A stretch of DNA of 64,000 nt from Cenococcum geophilum 1.58 (lineage: Eukaryota > Ascomycota > Dothideomycetes > Gloniales > Gloniaceae), in contig KV748198.1 in assembly GCA_001692895.1 (NCBI GenBank), positions 621,214 through 685,213 of the forward strand, written 5' to 3'. The position numbers and the translations under genes were made by a program. Positions 1 through 12,516 of the stretch are shown piece after piece. Under the pieces are notes generated by a model. That model had not been told where the DNA came from and ran no database searches. It was given only the letters and a program-made list of their open reading frames with translations. Numbering within the stretch: the stretch's first letter is position 1; every line of letters begins with the position of its first letter.

Positions 1-780
1 GAAAAAAGCGTAAAGTAAAAGATCTAACCCCATTTAATGGCAAGGGATTACTAATTAAAAAGTAAGAAAATTTAAAATATAGGAAATAAAATTCTAAGGC
101 GTTTTCCGGAGGGATGTAAAGTGCTTTAAGACCCTAATAGACGAAATCCTCTATATATTAGATATGCTAATGGATAAGGCTTATAATTATATTAAATATG
201 GCCTTAATACGCTATGCATATACCTAAATAACCTAAGTAAATAGACCTTTTCTAACTGAGAGTCTATATTTATATATATAAGAGGATACTATAAGACTAT
301 AGATATAACCCAAGTGGCTAAAAATAAGTTAGATACCTTAAGCTAAGGTAAGCGTAACTACTAGTCCTAGAAAGCAGAGCTTAATAAGTTAATAATTAAA
401 GCAAATAAGACTAAGAAACAAAAAGTGGATTTACTTAAGAAGAATATTTCCTTTAAGATAAAGGACCTGGCCCTTACCCTTAGCCGTAAAATTGGTAATA
501 CTAACTATAAAGGCTAGAGTAAGTAAATAGATGTATTCGCTTATAACCTATAGAACTATACCTACTATACTAAGTTAAATACCGCTAAGCTAAGTGCCGC
601 TAGCGGCTATTAACCTATATTATTATAGAATGACCTAATAGACCTAGACGCCGTTAAGTTTAGTAGCGGTAGTAATAGCCTCCCTAACGACGTCTAAAGA
701 TATTATATAAATAATAGACTCTATATAGCGTGTGGTTAACCTAGCTACTAAAAAAATGCTTATAAAACCTAATAAAACCT
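1..780 (+). pseudogene. Gypsy B gag remnant
   Basis: RIP-degraded capsid region. Reading through TAA/TAG gives a gag-like start (a K-D-L-T-P-F-N-G-K segment near base 20) and then Lys/Leu-rich helical sequence. No CCHC knuckle is securely visible; the downstream C-rich run near 800 falls where the knuckle or protease boundary would be. Identity is inferred mainly from position ahead of the clear RT. The exact frame is uncertain, and some frameshifts are likely. Confidence 0.5.
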
Positions 781-2119
781 AAATCCCCTTTTAATGCCAC
801 CGCGCTAACCCCCCCCCGAGCTATAGCGGATTCTTTAATAGAGGGGATAGTAATTAAGGCAGTAACCGTATATAAGGATATAGGTTTAGATATAGAAACC
901 TACCCCTATAATTCCCTTCCCTAATATAGCCCTAGCTAATAGTTCTGTACGCGAACTATAGATAAATACTCCATATTACTACTAATCGCAAAACCGGCTA
1001 TATTATCGGCAAAGTACCCCCTAGTATATATACACCGTTAGAGTCTAACACGTTAGGATATACTAGCTAAGACTATAGCCACTAGCCAAGCCCTATAACA
1101 TAGCTATTAAAAGGCTAACCCTTAGACTAAGTTACCTTTAAGGGTTAAAACTATACGGGGAGGAGGATAAAAAGATTAGATTTATATTACTAGATTAGTT
1201 AAACCTTGTTCTAAACTAGCTACTATTTAATCTTAGAATAGTAAATAATAATAGAAATTCTATCCTTATTTAGACTTACCTCTCGTTACTATATAACCTA
1301 CTTTTAGAAGTTCTTATTAAAACAGTAAGCCTTATTAATAGTAGTAGTACAGCACTAGTGTTTACAGACGAAAACTCGCTTATAAAAAAGCATAATATTA
1401 TAATAAAAAGACTCCTAATTCTAAAACTACTCCGCTTTACTAACGGACTCTAATCTAGCTTTATTACCTATTACTTTACAGTAAAAATAATAATTGGCCA
1501 CTATATAGAATCTATGCTTTTCTATATTATAAAGTTATTACCCTTAATACTAGTAATTCTTAGAATGTCCTAGCTTAAAAAGCATAACCTAAGTATAAAC
1601 TTCCCCGTTTTAGGGCTTAAGTTTAACTCTAATTACTATACCTATAACTGTCTCCTATAGCATATCCCTAATTATAACTAAGTAGTACTATACGGACGTA
1701 TTATATGGCTAACGCTTAGATACTGTTAGCTAATAGTAAAAGAGGTACCTAATACTAGTAAGCTAATATATATAGTAACCAAACAGAGATTTTAAAAGAC
1801 TGGACCACCGCCTTACCCCTAAGAAATACCGCCCTACCCCTAAGAATATAAACACTACTAAAACTATAAGTCCCCTATATACACCCGCTTAACCTAAACT
1901 AGCTAATAAGATACCTAACTCTAAGTTATTTACTATACGTATATACGACTGCGCGTATAACAGCTAAAGGCGTTACAGCTAAGACCGAAACTAGAGTAAT
2001 TAAGACCTCCCCCTATAACGCCTAACCTTATATCTATCTCCCGCGCATACTATATAGGGCCGCCGCTACGTTTCCGCCCCCTAGGGCTGACTAAGCCGCG
2101 TTAGCCTAGCTATAGCACC

Positions 2120-2974
2120 AGAGAACTAAACACGCCCTAAACTGGACGACATTAGATACACTTATGCCGTTAATTTCACCCAGTTCTATAAATAAAAAGG
2201 CGTAAAGGTAATAAGGATCTATATAGCGGAGCTAGTAGAACTAGTTAAATAAGAAGAATACTAACAGCTGCTTAAAGAGCTGCCTATAGGCCTAATAGAA
2301 GTACTAAACCTATTAAAAAAGACTTTCCGCTAGCTAGTAGAGGGCAACTATATAATAGAAGTAGCCCGTAAAGCGCTACCCCCTTATTTTTATAATTTCC
2401 TTAAAACAAACCTTAAAACTAAGCCTAAGTCTCTACGCCGGAAGATAGTTAATACTAATATTAAAAAATTCCTAAAAGGTAAACTAGGATTAACCTATAA
2501 AGACATTTTATAATGCTTACTAAAGGAGTTCTATAAATATATTAAGCACTTTCTCCCTAAAAACGTAGATAAGCTGCTCTCTTACTAACCATAGGACTAT
2601 AAAATTAAGATTATCCCTAAAAACTAGGCCCCATACTATAAAAATAGACTACTCTTACCTACTAAACTTACGCATGTAAAAAAGTGGATTAATAAGATGC
2701 TAGATAAGGGTTTTATCCGTAAATTAACCTTACTAGTTACCGTATTACTCCTCCTCGCTACTAAGCCTAGTAGCGGTATATAAATCTCTTATAACTACCA
2801 AGGCCTAAATATAGTTACTATTAAGAATCGGTACTTACTGCTACTAATCCATAAGATATTTAACGCACTTTATAGTACTAAGTACTTTACTAAACTTAAT
2901 ATAATCGCTACGTTTAACCAAATCTAGATTACGGAGGGCTATAAGTAGCTTATAGCATTTATTACCCAGTTTAG
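2120..2974 (+). pseudogene. Gypsy B pol, N-terminal part (RT fingers/palm)
   Basis: First half of the B reverse transcriptase. With RIP stops read as Gln/Trp, the frame contains classic Gypsy RT blocks: a K-M-L-D-K-G-F-I-R segment near 2695, then N-Y-Q-G-L-N, K-N-R-Y (RYPLP-like), and Y-F-T-K-L-N-I-I-A-T-F-N-Q near 2890. The last motif has Asn where the family has the first catalytic Asp (KLDI), a G-to-A transition. The frame stops abruptly at 2974, where the LTR of element C begins, and resumes at 9329 with F-G-L-Y (family FGLFE). About 1,100 nt between gag and this block (781-2119) presumably held the protease, but I see no intact D-T/S-G there. Confidence 0.8.
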
Positions 2975-3167
2975 TATTACGGAACGTGGGTAGTGGCTAT
3001 AGAGCGTATGTATTTAAGGAGTCTATAAGACGTTGCGCGATCGATCGTAAGGGTTGAGGGCGTAAGGAGGTAATATACCTACGCGTAGCTAACATAAGCT
3101 GTACGCAAGGTGTACGCAAGAGCACGGGGCTCTCCTATAGAGGCCCCTGCGGTAGGGTTCCGTAATA
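2975..3167 (-). repeat. Element C 3' LTR (left copy)
   Basis: 193 bp, matching 9136-9328 along its full length. I count roughly 14 differences, all transitions. This copy has lost more CpA/TpG sites than the right copy (for example its terminal TG and CA are TA). It sits directly after the RT codons of element B. Confidence 0.9.
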
Positions 3168-3182
3168 CTACCCCCCCTTCTA
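3168..3182 (-). other. Polypurine tract of element C
   Basis: On the minus strand this reads AGAAGGGGGGGTAG, immediately upstream of the 3' LTR. That is the plus-strand primer position in LTR retrotransposons. It fixes the orientation of C independently of its coding content. Confidence 0.8.
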
Positions 3183-3470
3183 TAGAGGCGGAGCTCCGGC
3201 AACGCTGTGGTTACTATATATATATAAAAGAAATACTTAAGGTATAAAAAAGAAGAAAAAAGGGGGGTATTACTAAAGGTTTAAAATAATATTATGTAAT
3301 AAGGCTTAGCATCTAAGAATCCAACCAATTAGATAACTTTAACCGCCGGTTAAAGTTCCTAGACATCTTAACGATATTCCGGTTATATAATCGCACTTTA
3401 CCGCAATCTAACGGCAATTTGCCCTTACGTGGTAATATATAACGGTTTAACTCTATAAGGGCTCCTATAA
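3183..3470 (-). other. 3' untranslated region of element C with conserved palindrome
   Basis: Non-coding stretch between the chromodomain end and the PPT on the minus strand. It holds a second purine-rich run (3252-3269) and, at 3321-3360, the palindromic block AACTTTAACC-GCCGG-TTAAAGTT. That block recurs in the 3' regions of elements B, H and J. Confidence 0.6.
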
Positions 3471-6400
3471 AGGATTAGGTATAAAATCTCTACTTAGACC
3501 TGGTTTCTGTGGGTTTATATAATAAAAGTCGCTAATTAGATCCTTTGCATTTTCAAAATCTTCCTATAGTTGCTATTCTAGCTAATCTATATCAAATCCT
3601 GTATATATAGCTCTATAGTAGAGCCGTCGTCCTCTGCCTTTACTAAAGTATTTAAAGTCAATAATTCGTTTAACAGTCCACTCCTTATAGTTCTTATCTT
3701 TATTCTTATTTTAGATTAGTACTAGTAGGGGTTTAGGTTATATCTGCCCTAGTAAAAGGTTAGGCTAATAGAGGTATAGTAGCTATAGGTAGGATATAGG
3801 CTATATCCCGTGGGTAGCTAGGGTAAGTAAAAGTTCTAGCTTATATATGGCTCCCCTATTAATAACTTATTTAATTAAATAGGGGCTAAAGTTTTTATAA
3901 TTAAGTGACTTTATAGGCCTCTATATAGAGATATTGCGTATATCTAGCCATACCCAGTTGCCAACACGTATCTCCGGTGGTGGCGTTCTATAGTAATTAG
4001 TAAAGTAGGCCTACTTTACTTAAGCCTAGGCCATTTCTCCCTTGTAGTAGTTAAGTAGATTTTTTATACGGTCTATATACTGGTTAGTAAGTAGCATCTT
4101 AAGGCGTTTTCTATATAGTAGTTTCTTATTAATAGGTTCTAGTGGCTCTATACTAGATTGGGGGTAATAACCCTTATTTATAAAGAACGGGGTAAGTCCT
4201 ATAGTAGTTAAGACGTAGTTATTCGCTGCGAATTTACCTAGTAGGAGGTAATCTACCTAGTTATTTTAACTATAGGCGACTACCTATTATAGGTACGCTT
4301 TTATACTAGTATTAGCGTTTTCCGGTTACCTAGCAGTTTTATAGTAAAAGGATATAGATATCTTAACAGAGATGCTAAGGCGTTAGTAGATTCGTCTCTA
4401 TATATCGGAGTTAAATTATATACCTTAGTCGGACGTAATTAAGTTAGGTAACCTATATAGTCGGTAAACTTTGCGAAGAAAGGCGTTAGTAATATTTCTA
4501 ACGGCTACGCCTTTAGTTAGGACGTAGTGGCGCTCTTTTATAAGTCGGTATATTATTATAAGGATATTCTTATAGGTACGGCCATATCGTTTATAGGGTA
4601 GTAGGTTAATAACGAAATCTATAGCGATATCTGCCTATCATTATATAGGTACTAGTAAAGGGTATAGTAGTCCTTAATACTTTGTATTAAAGGCCTTAGC
4701 GCGCTTATAACTATAGTAGGCGCCTATAAAGCGTTTAACTAAGTCTATTATTTTTAGCCAAAAGTAGTATCGGCTAAGAAGCTTATAAGTTTCTCCTTTG
4801 CCTAGGTAGCCGCTTAATTAAAGGTCATAGGCCATTTAGATTAGTTACCATTATAGATTTTCTAAGTTAGGGATAAATAGGCGACCTCTATAATAGAGCC
4901 TATTCTCTTTTACTTTTAAGGCTGCTATATTAATCTAGCCTAAGCTTTAGAGGTTAGTAGGTAGCGTATAGGCGCTAGCGGTCTTTACAGCAATAAGTTA
5001 ATATAGTAATAGGTTAATAGAGGTGTTTTATGCCGTAGTAATAAGCTTATTAATTTTGGGAGGTAACTCTAGTTCTATGGTATAAAGCTAAGGTACAGTT
5101 AGCTCTATTATAGGTAGTATGCCTAGGGCCAGATTTTATACTTTTAAGATTATTTATTATTAGAACTGATTACGGGGGTTATTTTTAGACTAAGGAAGGT
5201 CTTATGAGCGGCATATTAGGCTATTAGGCTTAGTACCTTATACTCCTAGTCTATATATAATTTTAAAGTTAAAACTAGAAAGGAACTCGTTTCAACGTGC
5301 TTAGCGTTAGTTTAGCTACTTTGTGGTTATAAAGTACTTAAGGTTGCAATAGTCCGTAAGGACTTTAGTTAGCTAGTTAGGCTCTACTAAGGAGAGTTCT
5401 AGTTAAAATTCTTTAAACGCTTATATAATTATAAGGAGTTCTTTATTATAGATCTTATAGTTATACTCTTATAGTATAAGCTTAAACAAGTAGAATGCAA
5501 CTAGGTAAAAAAGACCGTTATTACCTATCTAGGAGAGGACGCCTACGTTAACATAGTCTAAGGAGTTGGTTTTAAGATAGAGTTATTATCCTAGTATAAA
5601 GTAAGCTAGGATAGGTGCTTTAGTAAAGGCATTTTTAAGGTCTTAGAACGCCTTCTTGTATTTAGGCGTCTAGGTAAAGTATAGATGCGTTTTTCTTCCT
5701 TTTATAGAAAGGCCCTTTGTTCGCATTATTGCTATAAATAGTGCTACTACGCCTAAGAAGTTATATATAAATTTTTAATAGAAGTTAGCAAAACTAAGGA
5801 AGGCTTATACGTCTTTAATATAGTTAAGGGCTTACTATTTAGTAATTATACGTACCTTCTTAGGGTCTATATAGACACCCTTAGTAGTAACAATTAGTCT
5901 AAGGTATTTTACTTCTATAACTAAGAATTCGCATTTCTTTAAAATAATATAAAGTCCTACGTCCCTAAGATACTATAGGACCTTTTAAACATGTTTGGTA
6001 TATTTAAAAGGGTTATTATTATAAATAAGTATATCGTCCAGGTACGCAGAGTAGAAGTCATTAAGGTAGTCCCATAAGGCGTTATTAATATAGCTTTAGA
6101 AGGTGCCTAGGCCGTTATATACGCTAAAGGGTATAACNGTNTATTTAAATTGGCNAAAGCGTAATATAAATNCNGTTTTCNATTTATTANCTTNCTATAT
6201 TTAGAGATAGTTAAAGGCGGCGATAATATTAAGCTTAGTATAGATTTTAACTTAGCTAAGCCGCTTAAGGGTCTCCCGTATAAGCGGTACTAGGTATTAG
6301 TTTTTAATTATAATAGCGTTAAGTCCTCTATAGTTAACGTAGAATTAAATACCTCCTTTTAGCTTCTTAGTAAGAAGGATAGGGGCGGCTACTAGTAATA

Positions 6401-7500
6401 TACTGGGACGAATAAACCCTTTATTAAGGTACTCGTTAATATACTTTCTTATAACTAAAAGTTCGTCTTTTAATATTAGATAGGGTCTCTTATAAGGTAG
6501 CGTTTTTCCTTATTTAATATTAATGGTATAGTTATTAGGTCAATATAGGGGGAGTATATCTGCGCCCTTTTATAAGCATATATTGATAAAGTTATAGTAC
6601 CTCTTAGGAAGGAGCTTACGGAGTTCTTCGTTAGTAAGTCCTTTTTTAAGTTTTATAAACTTCTTAAAGTCTAAAGGTAAAAGTCCAGAGAGTTCCGCAG
6701 GGGCGTTATCTTCTAAAAGGTCAACTATGTCTATTCTATTACTATAGAGGACATAGTCCTATTCTTTATTAAGCTTATATAATTATAATCGGGAAACTAT
6801 AGTAATAGTCTAGCCTTTTATACGTGCTATATAGTAAAAGGCCGCGGCACTTACGTAGTAGTAGTTAGTTATAGGTAGGATAATAAGGGGTTTCTTAGGT
6901 TAATATCCTAGTGAGTAAATAAAGGCGGCTAGGCTATATCCTAGGCAAGTCTCTCTACAGTATTTAGAGTTAAAGGTTACTTCTCTCTTTTCCCAGTTAA
7001 TGGCGGGGTTGTGTTATTTAAGCTAGCTTATTCTAAGGATAATAGGGTAGTTAGTAAGTAGTATAATATAGGCCTAAAGCTCTTCCTAGTGCCCGTTTAT
7101 ATCTAAGTAGAATTATACTATATAGGTAATCTTTTATATAGTATAACTACCGTTAGCAAGTTATAGGGCGCGGGCTTTAGTAAGGGGTAAGGTAGGTAGA
7201 TTATAAGTACGTACGAGTTAGGTATTTATAAATTAGTTAGTAGCTTCGCAGTTAATTATAGAACGGCTTTTATATTATTTTATAACAGTAGTTCCTATTA
7301 TAGGTAAAACTATCTATTTCTATCCGTTTATTTTTATTAAGTTATTTATTAAGTAGGCTAATATATAGATCCTTCTATTATTAGGGCGTCCTAACCCATA
7401 ACTTAGGGCTAGGACTTAGCGTTTTCCGCTTCCGTATCTAATTCTACTACTATTACTACGTCTTCGTCTTATATAGTAGTGGCGTATAGCAACGTATTTA
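3471..7500 (-). pseudogene. Gypsy C pol (PR-RT-RNase H-IN-chromodomain)
   Basis: Minus-strand polyprotein, readable in long blocks when TAA/TAG are read through. RT lies around 6.0-6.7 kb, with segments such as K-G-F-I-R-P-S, N-Y-R-G-L-N-A-I and Y-T-K-L-N-I-I-A-A-F-N (catalytic Asp changed to Asn). RNase H and integrase occupy about 5.6 down to 3.9 kb. A chromodomain near 3.50-3.71 kb shows G-R-G-R-R-L-Y-Y-R-A followed by E-D-F-E-N-A-K-D-L-I and P-Q-K-P-G. Eight ambiguous bases (N) fall at 6138-6194 within the RT palm. Many stops and Asp-to-Asn changes make it non-functional. Confidence 0.8.
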
Positions 7501-9060
7501 GTGTTTAGGGCATTAGGTTAGGTATTAGGCGGTAAGTACTAAACCTAGCTATTAGGCAGTTTAGGTTATTATAATAACAGCCTTCTTAACGGCATTTATA
7601 GCAGCGTCTTAGTTTTTAGAGTAGCTTGCGCTCTCTATCTAGGAGTTTTTATAGAAAGGTTAGTATAAAGAGGTTAATATTAGCTCTAGTGGTACTTAAG
7701 GTAGTAGGCGTTAGTAGCTTAGTATATATAGGTTTAATAGGCCCAGAGGGCTTTTATAGAGAGGTCTTTAAGCAAGGGTTAGTAGTAGCAATCTAATTTA
7801 GTTATCGTTTAATCTTCTGTAGGGCTGCTACTATCTTATAAATATTATTATAGTTATAGCTAGCGGCTGCGTAACTAAGGCGATAAGTAACTTTTTTAAG
7901 GAGATTCTTTTAGTTTTTAGTATCGTCTCAGACGAGGGCTTTAGTGTATTTCTAGAATTTAATATAGAACTCGTTAAATAATTTAGTAGAGCTCATCTTT
8001 AGGGCACGTAGTTTAGCTCGGTTAGTAGCCAGTAGGTTATAGTTACGGTATATTAGGTTAAGATCGTTAAGAACTTCTTAGTAAGACTGCTACTTCTAGG
8101 GGCTATTAGTCTCCTATTAGGCGAAGAGTCTATTAAATAATATACCCTTTATTCGCCTAATAATATAGCCAATCTTAGTATCTTCCGTAGGAAAAAGGTA
8201 GGCGCTCTAAGTTAGTTTCTTGCGGATTTATATCTTTTAGTAGCTGTATTCCTTATGGTCTCCTTAAAAGACTAGGGGATTAAAGTAGCGTATATTAGAC
8301 CCTACAGTAGCAGTTTAGGTCCAATTATTATGGCTTTTATCGTTACTGCTTTAGTAGGGGTTCCTATTAGGTAAAGCTGCTTAGCGCTAACCCTCTATTA
8401 AGCGTTAAGTAGGTAAAGTTGCCGGGGGCGTAAAGACTTAGGTGGCGTTATATATAGTAGAGAGGTATCTAGCGTTATTATAAATATACTTATTAAGCTA
8501 AGATTATAGGTATTTAATTATACCTTCTTTTTTAGTAACCGTAGCAATTAGTATAATCTTATTCTTCTTTAACTATTAAACGTCGCGTTTAGACACATAG
8601 AGGTTATCTTTAGTTTCTTAACGTGTATTATCGGCAAGCGCCTTACAAGCTTATAGGTCTTAGATAATATCGCGATCTTAGGCAGTACGCATCTTAGCTT
8701 ATATAAGCTTTAGGTAATAGTTCTATAGAAGGCGGTAGTATTTATTAGGGTCTTATACTACCATTTTTATAAACGTCTCGGCGTCTTATATTTTAATTTT
8801 AATAGGTAGTAGCCCTTCCGTTTGCTTGTCCGTAGTTATATAGTTAATAAAAGATAAGACATTATCGGTGTTTATCTCCTTAGGGGTTAAGGCTAAAGCT
8901 AATAAATTGAATTCTTCTGGGATTGGTTGGCGTTGTAGGTTAAGTATAGGTATTAGATTGTTCTTTAGGTTTAATATAGTAGCTAGTAAAGAATATTATC
9001 TTACTATTATAGGTTCCTTAGAAGTATAAAGTAAGGTAATTCATAAACACGCTACTTCTA
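7501..9060 (-). pseudogene. Gypsy C gag with decayed zinc knuckle
   Basis: Upstream part of the minus-strand element. A knuckle-like segment at about 7565-7610 reads R-R-C-Y-K-C-R-*-E-G-C-Y-Y-N-N-L-N-C, a CX2C...C arrangement in which the expected His is not visible. The rest is RIP-degraded capsid sequence, readable only in short blocks. Location between the 5' LTR (9136-9328) and pol supports gag. Confidence 0.6.
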
Positions 9061-9135
9061 GCAGCACCTACAGTATTATAAAGACGTAGAATTGGTCGTA
9101 GGCTAAGCGTTAGTAGTAAAAAAGGCGTAATGTAA

Positions 9136-9328
9136 TGTTATAGAACGTGGGCAGTGGCTACAGAGCGTATGTATTTGAGGAGTCTACAAGACGTTACGCG
9201 ATCGATCGTAAGGGTCGAGGGCGTAAGGAGGTGATATACCTACGCGTAGCTGACATAAGCTGTACGCAAGGTGTATGTAAGAGCACGGGGCTCTCCTATA
9301 GAGGCCCCTACGGTGGGGTTCCGTGACA
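9136..9328 (-). repeat. Element C 5' LTR (right copy)
   Basis: 193-bp partner of 2975-3167. It begins TGTTATAG and ends CCGTGACA, keeping the canonical TG...CA ends. It is less RIP-mutated than its partner. Element B coding sequence resumes at 9329. Confidence 0.9.
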
Positions 9329-11993
9329 TTCGGACTCTATAAGATGCTAGTTATACTATTTAGCCTCTATAACACACCCGCTATATTCTAGAACTATATT
9401 AATTATATCTTATATAACGCCCTTAACGACTACTATACTATCTACCTTAATGACGTCCTTATCTTTTCTAAAATATATACTAAGCATACTAAGTATATAA
9501 ATAAAGTTATCCGAAGACTCGGTAATGCTAGACTTTAAATTAATATTAATAAGTTTAAGTTCTACTCTACTAAAACAAAATACCTTAGCTTAATTATCTT
9601 AATTAATAGCATAATTATGGACCCTAAAAAGGTATAGGCCTTATAGGAATAAAAGGACCCGATATTAATTAAAGAACTATAATAATTTCTTAGCTTCGCG
9701 AACTTCTACTAATAATTTATTTAAGGCTACTCTGCCGTCGCTATACCTATAACAAAACTTCTAAAAAAGGATATTGGATAACTATGAGGACTAAAACAAG
9801 CTAAATTGTTTAAGGCCCTTAAGGGAGCCTTTACCTTAGCACTAGTACTAGTATACTATAACTATATAAAGAAGACAGTGGCAGAGACAGACGTATTAAA
9901 TTAGGCTTTTAGCGGAGTCCTTTCCTAGTATAATAATAACGGTAAATTAAGACTAGTCGCATTTTTTTTCGTAAAGTACTCTACGCTAGAGTGTAACTAT
10001 GAGATTTATAATAAAGAACTCTTAGCTATTATTAAGGCTTTAGAGGAATAGCGTCCTAAGCTATAAGGGACTAAGGAGCTGTTTAAAATTATTGCCAACT
10101 ATAAAAACCTATAGACGTTTATAATTACTAAGTAGCTAAATTAATACCAAGTCTAGTAGGCAGAGTTTCTTTTATAGTTTAACTTTATAATTATATACAG
10201 ACCTAGTAGCAAAGCCACGCTCCCTAATACCCTAAGCCGGCTACTAGAAATAAGGCCTAAGGACGCTGATAATAAACGCCTCCGCTACTAAGCCTAAGTC
10301 GTTATATTACCCTAGAAAATTAACCCTATAATCTTAGAAGAATTGCTATATAAGTTTTATAACTCTAATAATATAAAGTTTATAGCCGCTCTAGACCCTA
10401 AAATAGCTAAAAAGTTACTAGATAAGTTAATTTAGTTAGAATACTAGGAGAATAAACTTGTAAGAAATATAGTAGCGGCCCTACGTAATTAGAAAGCTTG
10501 CTATTAGCTAAAAAAGATTAGGAAATTACTCTGTTATAATAAGTTAGAATATAGTATTATTAATAAATAAATCTACTTCCGCTAATATCTCTTCGTCCCT
10601 AACGCCCTAGACCTCCGCCTAGAAGTTATCTATTACTTTTATAGCAGTAGCCCCGCTAGTTACCCCGGCTGGGTTAAAACCCTTAACCTCTTAAACTAAA
10701 TATACTAGTGGCTAGGAATCTCCTAATTTACGGCTACCTTTATTAAAGACTATACCCTATACTTTCGCACTAAGACCCCCTATTTTGCTCCACCTGGTTT
10801 TTTAAAGCTACTAAAACTACCTACTTACCTATAAACCGATATTTTAATTAACTATATTATAACGCTGCCAGTATACTAACGCTATAGTAAAGTATATAAA
10901 TATATCCTTATTATTATAAACCGCCTAACTAAAATATAATACCTTATTTTAGTAATAGGACTCTTAATAGAGGAGCTAGTTAACGGCTTTATTAATAATA
11001 TATATAAGCTCTACGGTACACTAAGCATAATTATCTCTAATTATAGCATATAATTTATTAGCAACTTCTAGTAATAATTAAGTAAACGCCTTAAAATAAC
11101 CTTAAGACTAAGCTTAGCCTAGCACCTAGAAACAGACGGCCAAACTAAAATTATTAACGCTGCCGTAAATACGTACCTTTATGCTTTTATTAGCTTTATA
11201 TAGGATAACTAGGTTAACTACCTGCCGCTTACTAAGTTTGCTATAAATAACTAAGTTAATAAGAGTATAGGCATTTCCCTATTTTTTTTATAAACTATAG
11301 CTTTAACCCTTACCTTGGAATTAAGCCTACTAGCCCCTACCTACTAACACTATTAGTATAAGCAAAGAAGGAGTTCTTTTACGCAGACTCTATGGCTAAC
11401 CGCTTTAAGCGGATATTAATATAGCTTAAGGCCCTAGCCCAGATTTTATAGTAAAGCTATAAAGACAATACTAATACCTATAGGGATAAGAGCGCGTTAT
11501 TCTACGAAGGCGATATAGTTATAGTTAGCTTAGAAAATATAAAGATAAATAGACCTAAGAAGAAATAAGACGATAAATAGGACGGCCCGTACCCCGTACT
11601 TACAGTATATTAAGGGGTAGTTATAGTAGACCTCCTAGACTATATCTAAGTAAATAAATCCTTCTATATATCTAAGGTCCGCCTTTAGGCTACTAAAGAA
11701 ATCCCTAACTAAGCAAATATTAATACTATAGAGCGCCACAATATATAAGGACGAGTAGTAGAGAGAGATAATAATAGTAATATAGAAGACAAATAGAAGT
11801 TTAAGAAAATCCTTAATGTATATAACGAAGACCCCTAAGGCCTAACTTATAAGATTAAATGGAAATATTATAAGGACACAACATAGCAGCTAAAAGAAGA
11901 CCTAAAGGGTTATAAATAGGCTGTATAGCGCTTTTATAAGTAATACCTTAAGAAGCTAGGACCCCTAGACTAGGTATAAAATAAAAAAAAGTT
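9329..11993 (+). pseudogene. Gypsy B pol, C-terminal part (RT palm to chromodomain)
   Basis: Continuation of the RT broken at 2974. Visible in order: F-G-L-Y and an I-Y-L-N-D-V-L-I-F block at about 9445 (family YLDDILI, one Asp changed to Asn); RNase H with Y-N-K-E-L-L-A-I-I near 10005; integrase with G-W-V-K-T-L, K-D-Y-T-L-Y, I-S-N-Y-S-I-*-F-I-S (family ISDRGSQF, Asp changed to Asn) and H-L-E-T-D-G-Q-T-K; and a chromodomain at about 11790-11950 (V-Y-N-E-D-P-*-G-L-T-Y-K-I-K-W). Zinc-binding Cys and catalytic Asp residues are repeatedly lost by G-to-A or C-to-T changes. Inactive. Confidence 0.85.
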
Positions 11994-12329
11994 ACGCTAA
12001 AGTCGTGGCCGACCACTATATTAAAATTTATAGTGGTTAAGATGTTATAGAACTTTAACCAGCGGTTAAAGTTGTTTAATTAGCTAGATTATTGCCAAGA
12101 AACGCTATATAGATTAATTTAGGTGGCGGTATAGAGTTCTGCCGACCTTACTTACTAAACTAACTAATTAGGGTTTTCTATACCCGGTACGGAAAATCGC
12201 TATTAGCTTAGTTAAGGGTAGTAAGCGGAACTAATATCTTTATGGTAAAAAATAGGCGACCCTAAATACTGCCTATTTTAGAGTTATTTATTTAGTTTAG
12301 GGACCAAACTATCTAGGGGAAAGGAGTAC
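11994..12329 (+). other. 3' untranslated region and PPT of element B
   Basis: Non-coding stretch after the chromodomain. It contains the conserved palindrome at 12050-12075 and a purine tract, GGGGAAAGGAGTAC, directly before the LTR at 12330. No reading frame is recognised here. Confidence 0.65.
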
Positions 12330-12516
12330 TGTTACGGCACTAACCTAACGCATACTGTTTTATACTATCTCGTACTATTTCCTACTATTGGCTGCCCCAT
12401 AACTAGTACCTTAGCGGCCAGCCCTACTATTTATATATAATACCCCCTTTCCACCTTCTTCTCCTCTTTATACTATAACGTAGTTATTTAGTTTACTTTA
12501 TTGCAGTACTGTGATA
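12330..12516 (+). repeat. Element B 3' LTR
   Basis: Starts TGTTACGGCAC directly after a purine-rich tract and ends CTGTGATA (CA mutated to TA). Its partner is outside the window, so the exact end is inferred from two facts: sequence from 12517 continues the minus-strand RNase H frame of element A, and LTR ends follow the TG...CA rule. Length about 187 bp. Confidence 0.7.

Larger units (their letters stand above)
2975..9328 (-). mobile_element. Gypsy element C, complete, nested in B
   Basis: A 6354-bp element bounded by two 193-bp LTRs (2975-3167 and 9136-9328). Both follow the TG...CA pattern, mutated to TA...TA in the left copy. Coding is on the minus strand. It interrupts the B reverse transcriptase between codons for Q-F and G-L. 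The 5-bp target duplication is TTCGG on the right (9329-9333) and TTTAG on the left (2970-2974), which fits TTCGG plus two transitions. A polypurine tract lies next to the left LTR on the minus strand, as expected for a minus-strand element. Confidence 0.9.
1..12516 (+). mobile_element. Gypsy element B (5' end outside window), carrying nested element C
   Basis: Plus-strand Ty3/Gypsy chromodomain retrotransposon. The window opens inside gag. Pol runs from about 2.1 kb to 2974, is broken by element C, and resumes at 9329 in the same reading frame. The order RT, RNase H, integrase, chromodomain is visible when TAA/TAG are read through. The 3' LTR ends at 12516, and the next base continues the RNase H frame of minus-strand element A, so B itself was inserted into A. 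The 5' LTR must lie upstream of base 1. B is heavily RIP-mutated and inactive. Confidence 0.85.

Noticed and set aside
11994..12075. Palindrome of B as a transcription terminator
   Set aside because: It recurs in other element families with conserved flanks and no U-tract; intrinsic terminators are not expected in fungi.
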